Assembly: GCA_947487895.1 (NCBI GenBank)
Contig: CANKYF010000004.1
Span: 124,001-188,000, forward strand
Length of the DNA: 64,000 nt
DNA from: an uncultured Flavobacteriaceae bacterium
GTDB lineage: Bacteria > Bacteroidota > Bacteroidia > Flavobacteriales > Flavobacteriaceae
Direction: 5' to 3'
Shown piece after piece: positions 52,911 through 60,759 of the stretch. Made by a program: the position numbers and the translations under genes. Under the pieces are notes generated by a model, which ran no database searches, was not told the origin of the DNA, and saw only the letters and a program-made list of their open reading frames with translations. Each line of letters starts with the position of its first letter. Position 1 is the stretch's first letter.

Positions 52911-53468
52911 ATGGAAACTATTTTAAATCCGTGGCCATGGTATATATCAGGACCGCTAATAGCCTTAATAATGGCATTGCTACTGTATTTTGGAAAAACG
53001 TTTGGCATGTCATCCAACCTTAGAACCATGTGTTCTGCTTTTGGGGCCGATAAATTTGCTGACTTCTTTAAGTTTGATTGGAAAGCACAAAAATGGAACT
53101 TAACAGTTGTATTAGGTGCCATTATTGGAGGGTTTATTGCTGTCACTTTCTTATCTAATGATACACCTAGCAATCTAAATCCAGATACAGTAACTGAACT
53201 TCAAAAAATGGGATTTGAAAATGCAGGTGCTACTCTTGTTCCAAGCGAAATATTCAATTTAGAAGCATTAGTGTCTTTTAAAGGTTTGCTTCTTTTAATA
53301 ATAGGTGGACTATTAGTTGGTTTCGGTACGCGGTATGCAGGTGGTTGTACCTCAGGTCATGCTATTACTGGTTTAAGTAGTTTACAAAAACCTTCATTAA
53401 TAGCTGTTATTGGCTTTTTTATAGGTGGATTAATCATGACTAATCTTATACTCCCATTAATCTTTTAA
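52911..53468 (+). CDS. YeeE/YedE-family sulfur transport protein, first half
   Basis: The 185-residue membrane protein has about four to five hydrophobic segments and the family hallmark RYAGGCTSGHAITGLSS, whose Cys is thought to handle thiosulfate or persulfide sulfur during transport. An N-terminal loop (SSNLRTMCSAFGADKFADFF) is usual in Bacteroidota members. In these bacteria the full YeeE fold is split in two adjacent genes, and the second follows after 4 bp. It probably moves thiosulfate or reduced sulfur across the inner membrane. The exact substrate and direction are uncertain. Confidence 0.88.
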   Translation: METILNPWPWYISGPLIALIMALLLYFGKTFGMSSNLRTMCSAFGADKFADFFKFDWKAQKWNLTVVLGAIIGGFIAVTFLSNDTPSNLNPDTVTELQKMGFENAGATLVPSEIFNLEALVSFKGLLLLIIGGLLVGFGTRYAGGCTSGHAITGLSSLQKPSLIAVIGFFIGGLIMTNLILPLIF

Positions 53469-53472
53469 TCAT

Positions 53473-53886
53473 ATGAAATTTTTAAAATTTTTAGTAGTTG
53501 GAATACTCTTTGGAATCATCTTAGTAAAATCTGAAGCAGTATCATGGTATAGAATTTACGAAATGTTTAGGTTTCAATCCTTTCATATGTATGGTATTAT
53601 AGGAACTGCCATTGGATCTGGCATTTTATTTTTACAAATAGCAAAAAAAGGTTGGTTAAAAAATAGTAAAGGTGAAACTATTATAGTGCCTCAAAAAGAA
53701 AGAGGCTTTGCCAGATATATTATTGGCGGTATAATCTTTGGGTTAGGTTGGGCACTAATTGGTGCTTGCCCAGGCCCTATGTATATTCTTTTAGGAGCAG
53801 GTGTTTACAGTATGCTTATTGTCATTGCAGCAGCTTTATTTGGAACATTTATTTACGGTATTTTAAAGCACAAACTACCTCATTAA
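53473..53886 (+). CDS. YeeE/YedE-family (DUF6691-type) sulfur transport protein, second half
   Basis: The 137-residue membrane protein has about four hydrophobic segments and the motif LGWALIGACPGPMYILLGAG, which contributes the second conserved Cys of the YeeE-type channel. It starts 4 bp after the first half and ends directly before the TSUP gene, so all three are probably translated from one message. Together with the first half it should form a complete two-repeat YeeE/YedE transporter. Confidence 0.88.
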   Translation: MKFLKFLVVGILFGIILVKSEAVSWYRIYEMFRFQSFHMYGIIGTAIGSGILFLQIAKKGWLKNSKGETIIVPQKERGFARYIIGGIIFGLGWALIGACPGPMYILLGAGVYSMLIVIAAALFGTFIYGILKHKLPH

Positions 53887-54678
53887 ATGGATAGCACTCA
53901 AATATTAGGTTATGTAGGTGCCTTAATTGTTGGTTTGGTATTAGGCCTTATTGGTGGTGGTGGTTCTATTTTAACGGTGCCATTGCTGGTCTACTTATTA
54001 GGATATAACCCCATAATAGCAACTGCCTATTCTTTATTTGTAGTGGGTTCTACATCTTTGGTTGGTACATTTCAAAAATATAGAGAGGGGTTGGTAGATG
54101 TTAAAACAGGATTAGCTTTTTCTTTTCCATCATTTGTTGCCGTTTATTTATCAAGACGTTACGTTGTTCCTAATATTCCTGATACACTTTTTACAATTCA
54201 AAATTTCACTTTAACCAAAGAAATGGGAGTCATGATATTCTTTTCAATTATCATGTTAGTTTCTTCCATATCAATGATTAAAAACAAGAAAAACACAGAT
54301 AGCTCTGGTGAAAAACAAGCCTATTATAAAACTTTCATTCAAGGTTTAATCATTGGCACCATTACTGGGCTTATTGGTGCTGGAGGCGGCTTTTTATATG
54401 TTCCTGCATTGGTACTTTGGGCTAATATCCCAATGAAAAAAGCAGTTGGTACTTCACTAATTATTGTAACCATTAATTCTTTAATAGGTTTTATCGGAGA
54501 TGTACAAACCTTAAATATAGATTGGGTATTCTTACTGTCTTTTGCAACTATTTCTATTATAGGTATTCTTTTAGGTGTCTATCTTTCAAGATTTATAAGT
54601 AGTAAAAAACTAAAAAAGGGATTTGGTGTTTTCACTTTAATCATGGCTATCTATATAGTTTACAGAGAAACCAGCTAA
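53887..54678 (+). CDS. TauE/SafE (TSUP) family permease
   Basis: The 263-residue inner-membrane protein has two repeats of the TSUP signature: VGLVLGLIGGGGSILTVPLL near the start and GTITGLIGAGGGFLYVPALV in the middle, with about eight transmembrane segments. Family members carry sulfite, sulfoacetate or other sulfur anions. It begins one base after the second YeeE half. In this setting it may export sulfite or thiosulfate produced by the dioxygenase-rhodanese encoded next. That direction is an inference. Confidence 0.9.
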   Translation: MDSTQILGYVGALIVGLVLGLIGGGGSILTVPLLVYLLGYNPIIATAYSLFVVGSTSLVGTFQKYREGLVDVKTGLAFSFPSFVAVYLSRRYVVPNIPDTLFTIQNFTLTKEMGVMIFFSIIMLVSSISMIKNKKNTDSSGEKQAYYKTFIQGLIIGTITGLIGAGGGFLYVPALVLWANIPMKKAVGTSLIIVTINSLIGFIGDVQTLNIDWVFLLSFATISIIGILLGVYLSRFISSKKLKKGFGVFTLIMAIYIVYRETS

Positions 54679-54687
54679 AAAAAGTTA

Positions 54688-54732
54688 TGTGACTAAAGTC
54701 ACAAAGTAACTCTATATCCTTTAATAAATTTG
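54688..54732 (+). promoter_or_regulatory. Crp-type operator and -7 box before persulfide dioxygenase gene
   Basis: TGTGACTAAAGTCACA (54688-54703) is a perfect 7-bp inverted repeat with a 2-base centre and has the classic TGTGA-N6-TCACA layout. TAAATTTG (54725-54732) matches the -7 box TAnnTTTG exactly. The centre-to-box distance is 29.5 bp, placing the operator near -42, a class II activator position. The start codon is 52 bp downstream of the palindrome. Confidence 0.72.
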
Positions 54733-54755
54733 AGTAATTAAAAGAATTTAAACGT

Positions 54756-56165
54756 ATGAAAATAGAACAAATATATACAGGTTGTTTAGCTCAAGGAGCA
54801 TATTATATTGAATCTAAGGGTGAAGTTGCTATTATTGACCCTTTACGTGAAACGCAACAATATGTTGACAAAGCCAATAGTGAAAACGCTACAATAAAAT
54901 ATATTTTTGAAACCCATTTTCATGCAGATTTTGTTTCTGGTCATGTAGATTTAGCAAAAAAAACAGGCGCTACTATTATTTTTGGCCCTAGTGCTGAAAC
55001 TAATTTTGATACTCGCATAGCCAAAGATAACGAAGCATTTAAACTGGGTGATGTCACTATAAAAGTACTTCATACTCCAGGTCATACCCTAGAATCTGTT
55101 ACTTTACTTTTAATTGATGAAAACGGAAAAGATCATGCTATTTTCTCTGGGGACACTCTGTTTTTAGGTGATGTAGGAAGGCCTGATTTAGCTATTAAAT
55201 CTGATATAACAAAAGAAGATTTGGCCAGTATGCTTTATGAGTCTTTGCGTAACAAAATAATGCCTTTAGCAGATGATGTCATTGTATATCCTGCACATGG
55301 TGCTGGTTCTGCTTGTGGTAAAAACTTAAGTAAAGAAACCGTTGGGCTTTTGGGTGAGCAAAAACAAACTAATTATGCACTTAGAGCCGATATGACTAAA
55401 GATGAATTTGTAAAAGAAGTACTTAATGGTATATTACCTGCTCCACAATACTTTGCAAAAAATGCGCAAATGAACAAATCTGGTTATACAAGTTTTGATA
55501 CAGTTCTTAAAAAAGGGGATGTAGCTTTAACTCCCAAAGTTTTTGAAACTATGGCTAACCATGAAGGTGCATTAATATTAGATGTAAGAACACAACAGGA
55601 ATTTGTGCAAGCTCATATTCCAAATTCAATTTTTATTGGAATTAATGGCGGTTTTGCACCTTGGGTTGGTGCTTTAATTACAGATTTACAGCAACCTATT
55701 CTTTTAGTTACTCCAGAAGGTAAAGCACAAGAAACCGTTACAAGATTATCTAGAGTTGGATATGATAATACTTTAGGTTATTTAAAAGGCGGTATAGAAG
55801 CTTGGAAAAATGCAAATAAAGACATAGAAACTATTGAATCTATTTCTGCGGAAGAATTAGCCAACAGAAATAAAAATAGTAAGATTAAAATTCTTGATGT
55901 TAGAAAAGATGGTGAATACAAATCTGAGCATTTAGAAGGCGATAATATACACCACTTTGCTTTAGATTATATAAATGATAATATGACTACTATTAACTCT
56001 AAGCAAACCTATCATGTACATTGTGCTGGTGGCTATAGATCTGTGATTGCAGCCTCTATTTTAAAAGCCAGAGGATTTGATGTTATTGATGTAGCAGGAG
56101 GATATGCTGCTATTAAACAAACAGGTTTACCTAGAACGGATTATGTGTGTCCTTCAGAGCTCTAA
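54756..56165 (+). CDS. CstB-like persulfide dioxygenase-rhodanese fusion
   Basis: The 469-residue protein starts with a metallo-beta-lactamase fold of the ETHE1 type (THFHADFVSGH: His54, His56, Asp58, His63; HTPGH: His110; FSGDTLF: Asp133; PAHG). It oxidises glutathione- or other low-molecular persulfides to sulfite with a ferrous iron. A first rhodanese-like domain (about 260-350, ILDVRTQQEFVQAH) lacks a loop Cys. The second (about 365-465) has the active loop HVHCAGGYRS with Cys423. This three-part order matches CstB, which yields thiosulfate from persulfide. It forms the output of the module controlled by the Crp-type regulator, with its own operator. Its stop overlaps the clpS stop by 4 bp. 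Confidence 0.9.
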   Translation: MKIEQIYTGCLAQGAYYIESKGEVAIIDPLRETQQYVDKANSENATIKYIFETHFHADFVSGHVDLAKKTGATIIFGPSAETNFDTRIAKDNEAFKLGDVTIKVLHTPGHTLESVTLLLIDENGKDHAIFSGDTLFLGDVGRPDLAIKSDITKEDLASMLYESLRNKIMPLADDVIVYPAHGAGSACGKNLSKETVGLLGEQKQTNYALRADMTKDEFVKEVLNGILPAPQYFAKNAQMNKSGYTSFDTVLKKGDVALTPKVFETMANHEGALILDVRTQQEFVQAHIPNSIFIGINGGFAPWVGALITDLQQPILLVTPEGKAQETVTRLSRVGYDNTLGYLKGGIEAWKNANKDIETIESISAEELANRNKNSKIKILDVRKDGEYKSEHLEGDNIHHFALDYINDNMTTINSKQTYHVHCAGGYRSVIAASILKARGFDVIDVAGGYAAIKQTGLPRTDYVCPSEL

Positions 56166-56437
56166 ACTATTTCTGCACTTAAACCAGCTTCTAATAACAT
56201 AGAACAACGTGGTTTTAATTCGTCATATTCACCTGTTTTTACAGTACATTTTCCTTTGTAATGCACAATAATTGAACATTGTTCTGCTTGCTCTGAAGTA
56301 TGATCGCAAGCATTAATAAGCGTTTCTATAACATGATCAAACGTATTTACATCATCGTTATACAATACTATTTCATTTAAATTAGCTTCTTGCTCCAAGA
56401 TATCTAATTCTTCTTGTATTTTTTCACGTGTACTCAT
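56162..56437 (-). CDS. clpS: ATP-dependent Clp protease adaptor ClpS
   Basis: The 91-residue protein carries the ClpS core: EIVLYNDDVNTFDHVIETL (binding pocket for N-degron side chains) and EQAEQCSIIVHYKGKC TVKTG-type strands with the His in IIVHYKGKC. ClpS brings proteins with destabilising N-terminal residues to ClpA/ClpC-ClpP. Normal length. It lies downstream of prmA and a lactonase gene on the same strand, 27 bp after the latter, and converges with the persulfide dioxygenase gene. Confidence 0.93.
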   Translation of the reverse strand: MSTREKIQEELDILEQEANLNEIVLYNDDVNTFDHVIETLINACDHTSEQAEQCSIIVHYKGKCTVKTGEYDELKPRCSMLLEAGLSAEIV

Positions 56438-56464
56438 AGCTCTTCAAATTTAAAAAAAAATATG

Positions 56465-57511
56465 TTACAAAAACTGTAAGCAAGAAATAGATTTATATTC
56501 TGAGTTTGAAGTTACTTTATTTAACAAACCTGTTGTAGTATCAATTTTAAAAACTTCAATAGTAAATGAATCTTGGTTAGCGACTAACAACCAATTTCCA
56601 CAAGAAGATAAATCAAAGTCTCTAGGTGTTTTACCAAAAACATCTTGATGTGCAATTAATTTTAAAACACCTATTTCTTCAGAAAAACTAAAAATAGAAA
56701 TGACTTCACATCCACGATTAGAGCAATATAAAAACTTACCATCTTTTGATAGTTTTATAGCAGCCCCAGATGGAACACCTGTATAAGTTTTAGGCATAGA
56801 ATTAATATTTTCAATAACTTGAAATTTGGTACCCTTCAGTTTTAAAATTGAAATATCTCCTGTCAATTCATTCATTAAAAACCCATAATTACCTTTAGGG
56901 TGTATCACCAAATGCCTTGGCCCACCTCCTAAAGGTGTATCAATTCTGTAAGCTTCTCTAAGAGCACTTTCTCCTTCAATATCATACACCACCACCTTAT
57001 CTATGCCTAAATCTGGTACGAAAACCTGATTGTTGTTTTCATAGACCATATGGGTATGCGCTGCTTCTTGCCTTTCTTTATTAACACTACTCCCCTCATG
57101 TTGCAAAATTTGTGAATGCGGATTTACAGAACCGTCTGAATCTATTTGATATACATGTATATTACCTGTCCAATAGCAAGCTACTAACAATGTTTTATCA
57201 TTATTCATCAGGTTGATATGGCATGGTAATCCACCTAATATGGGTTGTTTATTTATAAGAGTTAAGCTTTTATCTTTATTGATTTTATAAGCTAATACCT
57301 GCGGATTCTTCTCGGGCATGATCTCTTGAAAACTGTATAAATATTGCTTATCTTTTGAAATTACCAAATATGCAGTATTTACATTTTCTTCAACTTTTAA
57401 ACGCGTTAGCTCTCCTGTATTTTCGTTTAGATTAAAAGCTGAAATACCTTCACCAAAACCTTCTAAGCCTGGTAACACTTCTGTAGTGTATGAACCTGTA
57501 TATATAATCAT
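56465..57511 (-). CDS. Lactonase/6-phosphogluconolactonase-like beta-propeller
   Basis: The 348-residue protein without a signal peptide matches the YbhE/Pgl-type seven-bladed lactonase family: IIYTGSYTTEVLPGLEGFGEG at the start, HINLMNNDKTLLVACYWTGN, PRHLVIHPKGNYGFLMNELTG, SNRGCEVISIFSF and TPRDFDLSSCGNWLLVANQ. Family members hydrolyse 6-phosphogluconolactone or related sugar lactones, but many are uncharacterised. It lies 3 bp after prmA and before clpS, probably in one transcript. The true lactone substrate cannot be told from sequence. Confidence 0.85.
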   Translation of the reverse strand: MIIYTGSYTTEVLPGLEGFGEGISAFNLNENTGELTRLKVEENVNTAYLVISKDKQYLYSFQEIMPEKNPQVLAYKINKDKSLTLINKQPILGGLPCHINLMNNDKTLLVACYWTGNIHVYQIDSDGSVNPHSQILQHEGSSVNKERQEAAHTHMVYENNNQVFVPDLGIDKVVVYDIEGESALREAYRIDTPLGGGPRHLVIHPKGNYGFLMNELTGDISILKLKGTKFQVIENINSMPKTYTGVPSGAAIKLSKDGKFLYCSNRGCEVISIFSFSEEIGVLKLIAHQDVFGKTPRDFDLSSCGNWLLVANQDSFTIEVFKIDTTTGLLNKVTSNSEYKSISCLQFL

Positions 57512-57514
57512 AAA

Positions 57515-58348
57515 TTATTGATATTTTAAAGCCACCCAATTATTACGTTCTAACGCTTCTTGAAGTGTGAGTCCGTATTTAGAAACTTCAGCATCTATTG
57601 TTGATATATCATGATTATAAAATCCACTTAAAAACAAAGTGCCGCCTTCATTTAAACAAGCAGTATAGGTTTGAATATCTTGAAGTAAAATATTTCTATT
57701 GATATTGGCTATTATAACATCATAAGATTTTCCGTTTAATAATGAAGCATCGCCTTCATATACCGAAATGTTTGAACAATTATTACGCTCTACATTTTCT
57801 AAACTGTTTAGGTAACACCAATTATCAATATCTATGGCATCAATAGGTTTAGCGCCTTTCATTTCTGTTAGAATAGCCAAAACACCTGTACCGCAACCCA
57901 TATCTAAAACCGATTTATTTGCCATATCAGACTTTAAAATATGTTGAATCATCATGTGCGTGGTTTCATGATGACCTGTACCAAAACTCATCTTGGGTTC
58001 TATAACAATATCATATTCTGTATCAAACTTTTCATGAAACGGCGCTCGCACTGCACAGATATCATCTACTACAATAGGGTTAAAATTTTTCTCCCATTCT
58101 GCGTTCCAGTTAGTTTGTTCTATTTCAGAAAAAGTATAAGTAATCTCAAATTCATCAGATTTTAAAATATGAATATCATTTAAAATCTCTTCATGCCATT
58201 CATCTTTTTGAATATAAGCTGTAGCACCTGTTTCAGACTCCACAAAACTCTCAAAACCGGCATACCCTAACTCTGCAATCAAGATTTCTACTGCAGGTTG
58301 TAATGGAGCCACCTTAAACTCGTAACCTATATAAATGATGTTTGACAT
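57515..58348 (-). CDS. prmA: Ribosomal protein L11 methyltransferase
   Basis: The 277-residue enzyme has the PrmA layout: a short N-terminal substrate domain, then PKMSFGTGHHETTHMM, the SAM-binding motif LDMGCGTGVLAI, DAIDIDNWCYLN and the catalytic-loop sequence DVIIANINRNIL. It trimethylates ribosomal protein L11 with S-adenosylmethionine. It begins the prmA-lactonase-clpS group. A partial tpiA gene lies about 5 kb upstream on the same strand, and the region between is occupied by the second two-component system and its surface proteins. Confidence 0.94.
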   Translation of the reverse strand: MSNIIYIGYEFKVAPLQPAVEILIAELGYAGFESFVESETGATAYIQKDEWHEEILNDIHILKSDEFEITYTFSEIEQTNWNAEWEKNFNPIVVDDICAVRAPFHEKFDTEYDIVIEPKMSFGTGHHETTHMMIQHILKSDMANKSVLDMGCGTGVLAILTEMKGAKPIDAIDIDNWCYLNSLENVERNNCSNISVYEGDASLLNGKSYDVIIANINRNILLQDIQTYTACLNEGGTLFLSGFYNHDISTIDAEVSKYGLTLQEALERNNWVALKYQ

Positions 58349-58390
58349 GTAATTTTTTTAGACTGCAAAGTTACATGTAATTTTCCCAAA

Positions 58391-60007
58391 TTAATGCTTA
58401 ACCACTTTTAATACAGAGATGATTTTATTTTCGGCCATTACTTCTAACAAATACACTCCTTTTGATTGATGTAGCTCTAATTGAATAGATTGTGAGTTTA
58501 TATATTCTTTTGAAACTATTTTTTGCCCAAAAATATTAGTTATGTTAATAGTTACATTAGTGTAATGCTCTCCTAAATCTAAATTAAGTATGTCTTTAAT
58601 AGGATTTGGATATGCTTTAATGTTTGAATTACTATGGTGATCAACCAAACTTAATGTAGCAATTGAACTCAAAGTATTAGGCTCATTAACATCAAAAACA
58701 TAAGCTGCTCCCGCTTGTGATAATGGATTTAAACCTTCGAAATCTTCATCTTGCTCATAGGCTCCCACAAAAGCAAAATCACCACTAACAGCTACATTAT
58801 ATCCAAAATCATCCCCAGAATTCACATTAATATCATACATTTCTGCAGTTTGATTCCAAATCTCATTTACATCTTTTTCGAACATAAACGCTGCGCCACC
58901 AAAACTCACTGAACCTATATCCATTTGATAAGCTCCTACAATCATTTTATCTCCTTCTACATCAATAGAATGCCCAAATTGTGACTGAAAATTTAGCGCA
59001 TCAGGTATTATAACCTGTGTATTATTATATACACCAGTAACATCGCGTTCAAAAACATGTACTGCGCCATATTGCGCATTTCCATCACCCTGAAAATAAT
59101 CTTGCGAAACACCAACCATTAATAAATCACCATCTAAAGCTACAGATCGCCCAAACCACTCGCCTATCTCTCTGTTGGAATCCACAATTTTTTGAGTTTG
59201 GCTCCATATACCATTAGTATCACGCTCAAAAATATACACTGCCCCAGCACTTAATACTTCATTTTGTTCATTAACATCAAAGTCATGACGAAACGAACCT
59301 ACTGCTATGGTATTACCCGAAATTGCTAATGCAAAATCCCCAAACTGATCTCGAGCATATCGCTGACTAGGTACAATCTTTTGCACTTCACTCCAAACAC
59401 CGCTTCCATCACGCTCAAAAATATAACAAGCACCAGCATTAATTAAATCTGGTTGTCCTGATAAGCCTTTAACTTCTCTAGGTGCATTTACTACAGCGTA
59501 ATTACCACTAATAGCTACGGTTTCTCCCAAAAGTGGCTGAAACGTTTCTCCTCTATCAGAGGATACTAGTTTCTGCATTTCATTCCAATGACCTGTTACG
59601 TCTTTTTCAAAAATATAAGCTGCTCCCCCTGAATCGTAAAACATACCGCCACCATTTTCGTCATAATCTTGGCTTCTCGCTCCTATAATCATAAGATTTC
59701 CATCCATATCAACGGATTGCCCAAAACGATCAAACTGCCTTGCATCTGAATTAAATAATTTTTGAGTTTGTATCCAATTATTAGAAACATCTTTTTCATA
59801 CATATACACAGCACCTCTGTCACTAGTATTGAAATCTACAGATCTAGCTCCTACAGCAGCAACATTTCCTTGGACAACAACTGACCAACCAAACTCATCT
59901 GCTAAAACTCTGTCATCTGGTGTGATTTTTTGTGTTTGCCCCCAACCTTGGGCATTTGTATAATTTGATATAACAAGTAATCCTACAAAAAGTAATAATC
60001 GAAACAT
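58391..60007 (-). CDS. T9SS-exported beta-propeller protein with FG-GAP-like repeats
   Basis: The 538-residue protein has a signal peptide (LLLFVGLLVISNYTNAQ). About seven repeats of 55-65 residues follow, each containing an xxDxFGxSVxxxGxxxxVGA core and an AxYxFExDxxGxWxQxQK strand, an integrin-alpha-like propeller blade. It ends with a T9SS type A tail (AYPNPIKDILNLDLG). The repeats lack obvious acidic calcium loops. It is separated from the upstream response regulator by a gap with a 45-bp inverted-repeat element that also precedes the 62741-63220 lipoprotein. Surface display is predicted, and partner and purpose are unknown. Confidence 0.83.
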   Translation of the reverse strand: MFRLLLFVGLLVISNYTNAQGWGQTQKITPDDRVLADEFGWSVVVQGNVAAVGARSVDFNTSDRGAVYMYEKDVSNNWIQTQKLFNSDARQFDRFGQSVDMDGNLMIIGARSQDYDENGGGMFYDSGGAAYIFEKDVTGHWNEMQKLVSSDRGETFQPLLGETVAISGNYAVVNAPREVKGLSGQPDLINAGACYIFERDGSGVWSEVQKIVPSQRYARDQFGDFALAISGNTIAVGSFRHDFDVNEQNEVLSAGAVYIFERDTNGIWSQTQKIVDSNREIGEWFGRSVALDGDLLMVGVSQDYFQGDGNAQYGAVHVFERDVTGVYNNTQVIIPDALNFQSQFGHSIDVEGDKMIVGAYQMDIGSVSFGGAAFMFEKDVNEIWNQTAEMYDINVNSGDDFGYNVAVSGDFAFVGAYEQDEDFEGLNPLSQAGAAYVFDVNEPNTLSSIATLSLVDHHSNSNIKAYPNPIKDILNLDLGEHYTNVTINITNIFGQKIVSKEYINSQSIQLELHQSKGVYLLEVMAENKIISVLKVVKH

Positions 60008-60067
60008 AACAATGAAATTTTATAATTAATAGCTTTTATAAAATTACTGTTACGATAGAGATGATAG

Positions 60068-60112
60068 TTAAGGGCATTCCTTGATTTATAAAAAATCAGG
60101 GGATACCCTTAG
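60068..60112 (-). promoter_or_regulatory. 45-bp inverted-repeat element, copy A
   Basis: Imperfect 20-bp arms (TTAAGGGCATTCCTTGATTT and AAATCAGGGGATACCCTTAG) surround a short A-rich centre. It is nearly identical to 63277-63321 with about three base differences. It ends 60 bp before the propeller-protein start codon. On the minus strand TAATTTTA, a -7-like box, begins 21 bp after the element edge, as TAGTTTG does after copy B. Candidate operator of the adjacent response regulator; a role as an RNA hairpin or terminator is possible. Confidence 0.6.
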
Positions 60113-60123
60113 GAATACAGAAC

Positions 60124-60759
60124 TTAAAGTAAATTATTTTCTATGGCTGTTTTAATAATCCCTACACTATTTTTCGCTCCTAGTTTACTCATAATATTCA
60201 TACGGTGCGTTTCAACAGTTTTTGGACTAATAAAGAGTTTTTCAGAAATTTCCTGTGTAGTTAATTCTTCGGCAATAGCTTCTAAAACTTCTTTTTCTCT
60301 TCTAGTTAATTTTACTAAAAGTGAATTTGATGCTTTTTTCCCTATTGATTGATTGAGCAATTTTTTCTCAATATCTCGTTGTAAATATTGCTCATTATTA
60401 AGTACAGCTTTAAATGCAGATAAGAGTTCTAAACGTTCTGTATTTTTTAGTAAATAACCATCTGCCCCATTATTTAGCATACGTTTAATAAACGATACTT
60501 CATCGTAATTAGAAATGGCTATTATTTTTAGATCATTATTGGTTCTTTTTAATTGTTTACAGAGATCTATTCCATTAATGTCTGGAAGGTTAATATCTAA
60601 TAGTAAGATATCAGGATTGTCGTTTTGAATATTATCTAATGTTTGTGTTCCACTATTATAAAGTCCAACAATATTAATTTCTTGAGTTTCAGAAAGCATC
60701 GTTTCAATACCTTTTAAAACCATTTGATGATCATCGGTTATTGCAATTTTTGTTATCAT
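60124..60759 (-). CDS. NarL/FixJ-type response regulator
   Basis: The 211-residue protein has a receiver domain (IAITDDHQMVLKGIETML, acceptor Asp55 in ILLLDINLPDING, LLKNTERLE with the conserved Lys). The LuxR-type helix-turn-helix is TRREKEVLEAIAEELTTQEI plus LFISPKTVETHRMN. Its start overlaps the kinase stop by 4 bp (ATGA), a sign of translational coupling. It probably acts on the two 45-bp elements at 60068-60112 and 63277-63321. This link is from position and symmetry only. Confidence 0.93.
   Translation of the reverse strand: MITKIAITDDHQMVLKGIETMLSETQEINIVGLYNSGTQTLDNIQNDNPDILLLDINLPDINGIDLCKQLKRTNNDLKIIAISNYDEVSFIKRMLNNGADGYLLKNTERLELLSAFKAVLNNEQYLQRDIEKKLLNQSIGKKASNSLLVKLTRREKEVLEAIAEELTTQEISEKLFISPKTVETHRMNIMSKLGAKNSVGIIKTAIENNLL

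Noticed and set aside
52838-53173. 111-codon open frame on the minus strand across the YeeE gene start
   Set aside because: It overlaps the well-supported YeeE gene and its promoter palindrome, and its sequence shows no family features.
58345-58390. Direct repeat ACATGTAATTTT before prmA
   Set aside because: Two short AT-rich copies 28 bp apart overlap the prmA start and are not symmetrical enough to call an operator.
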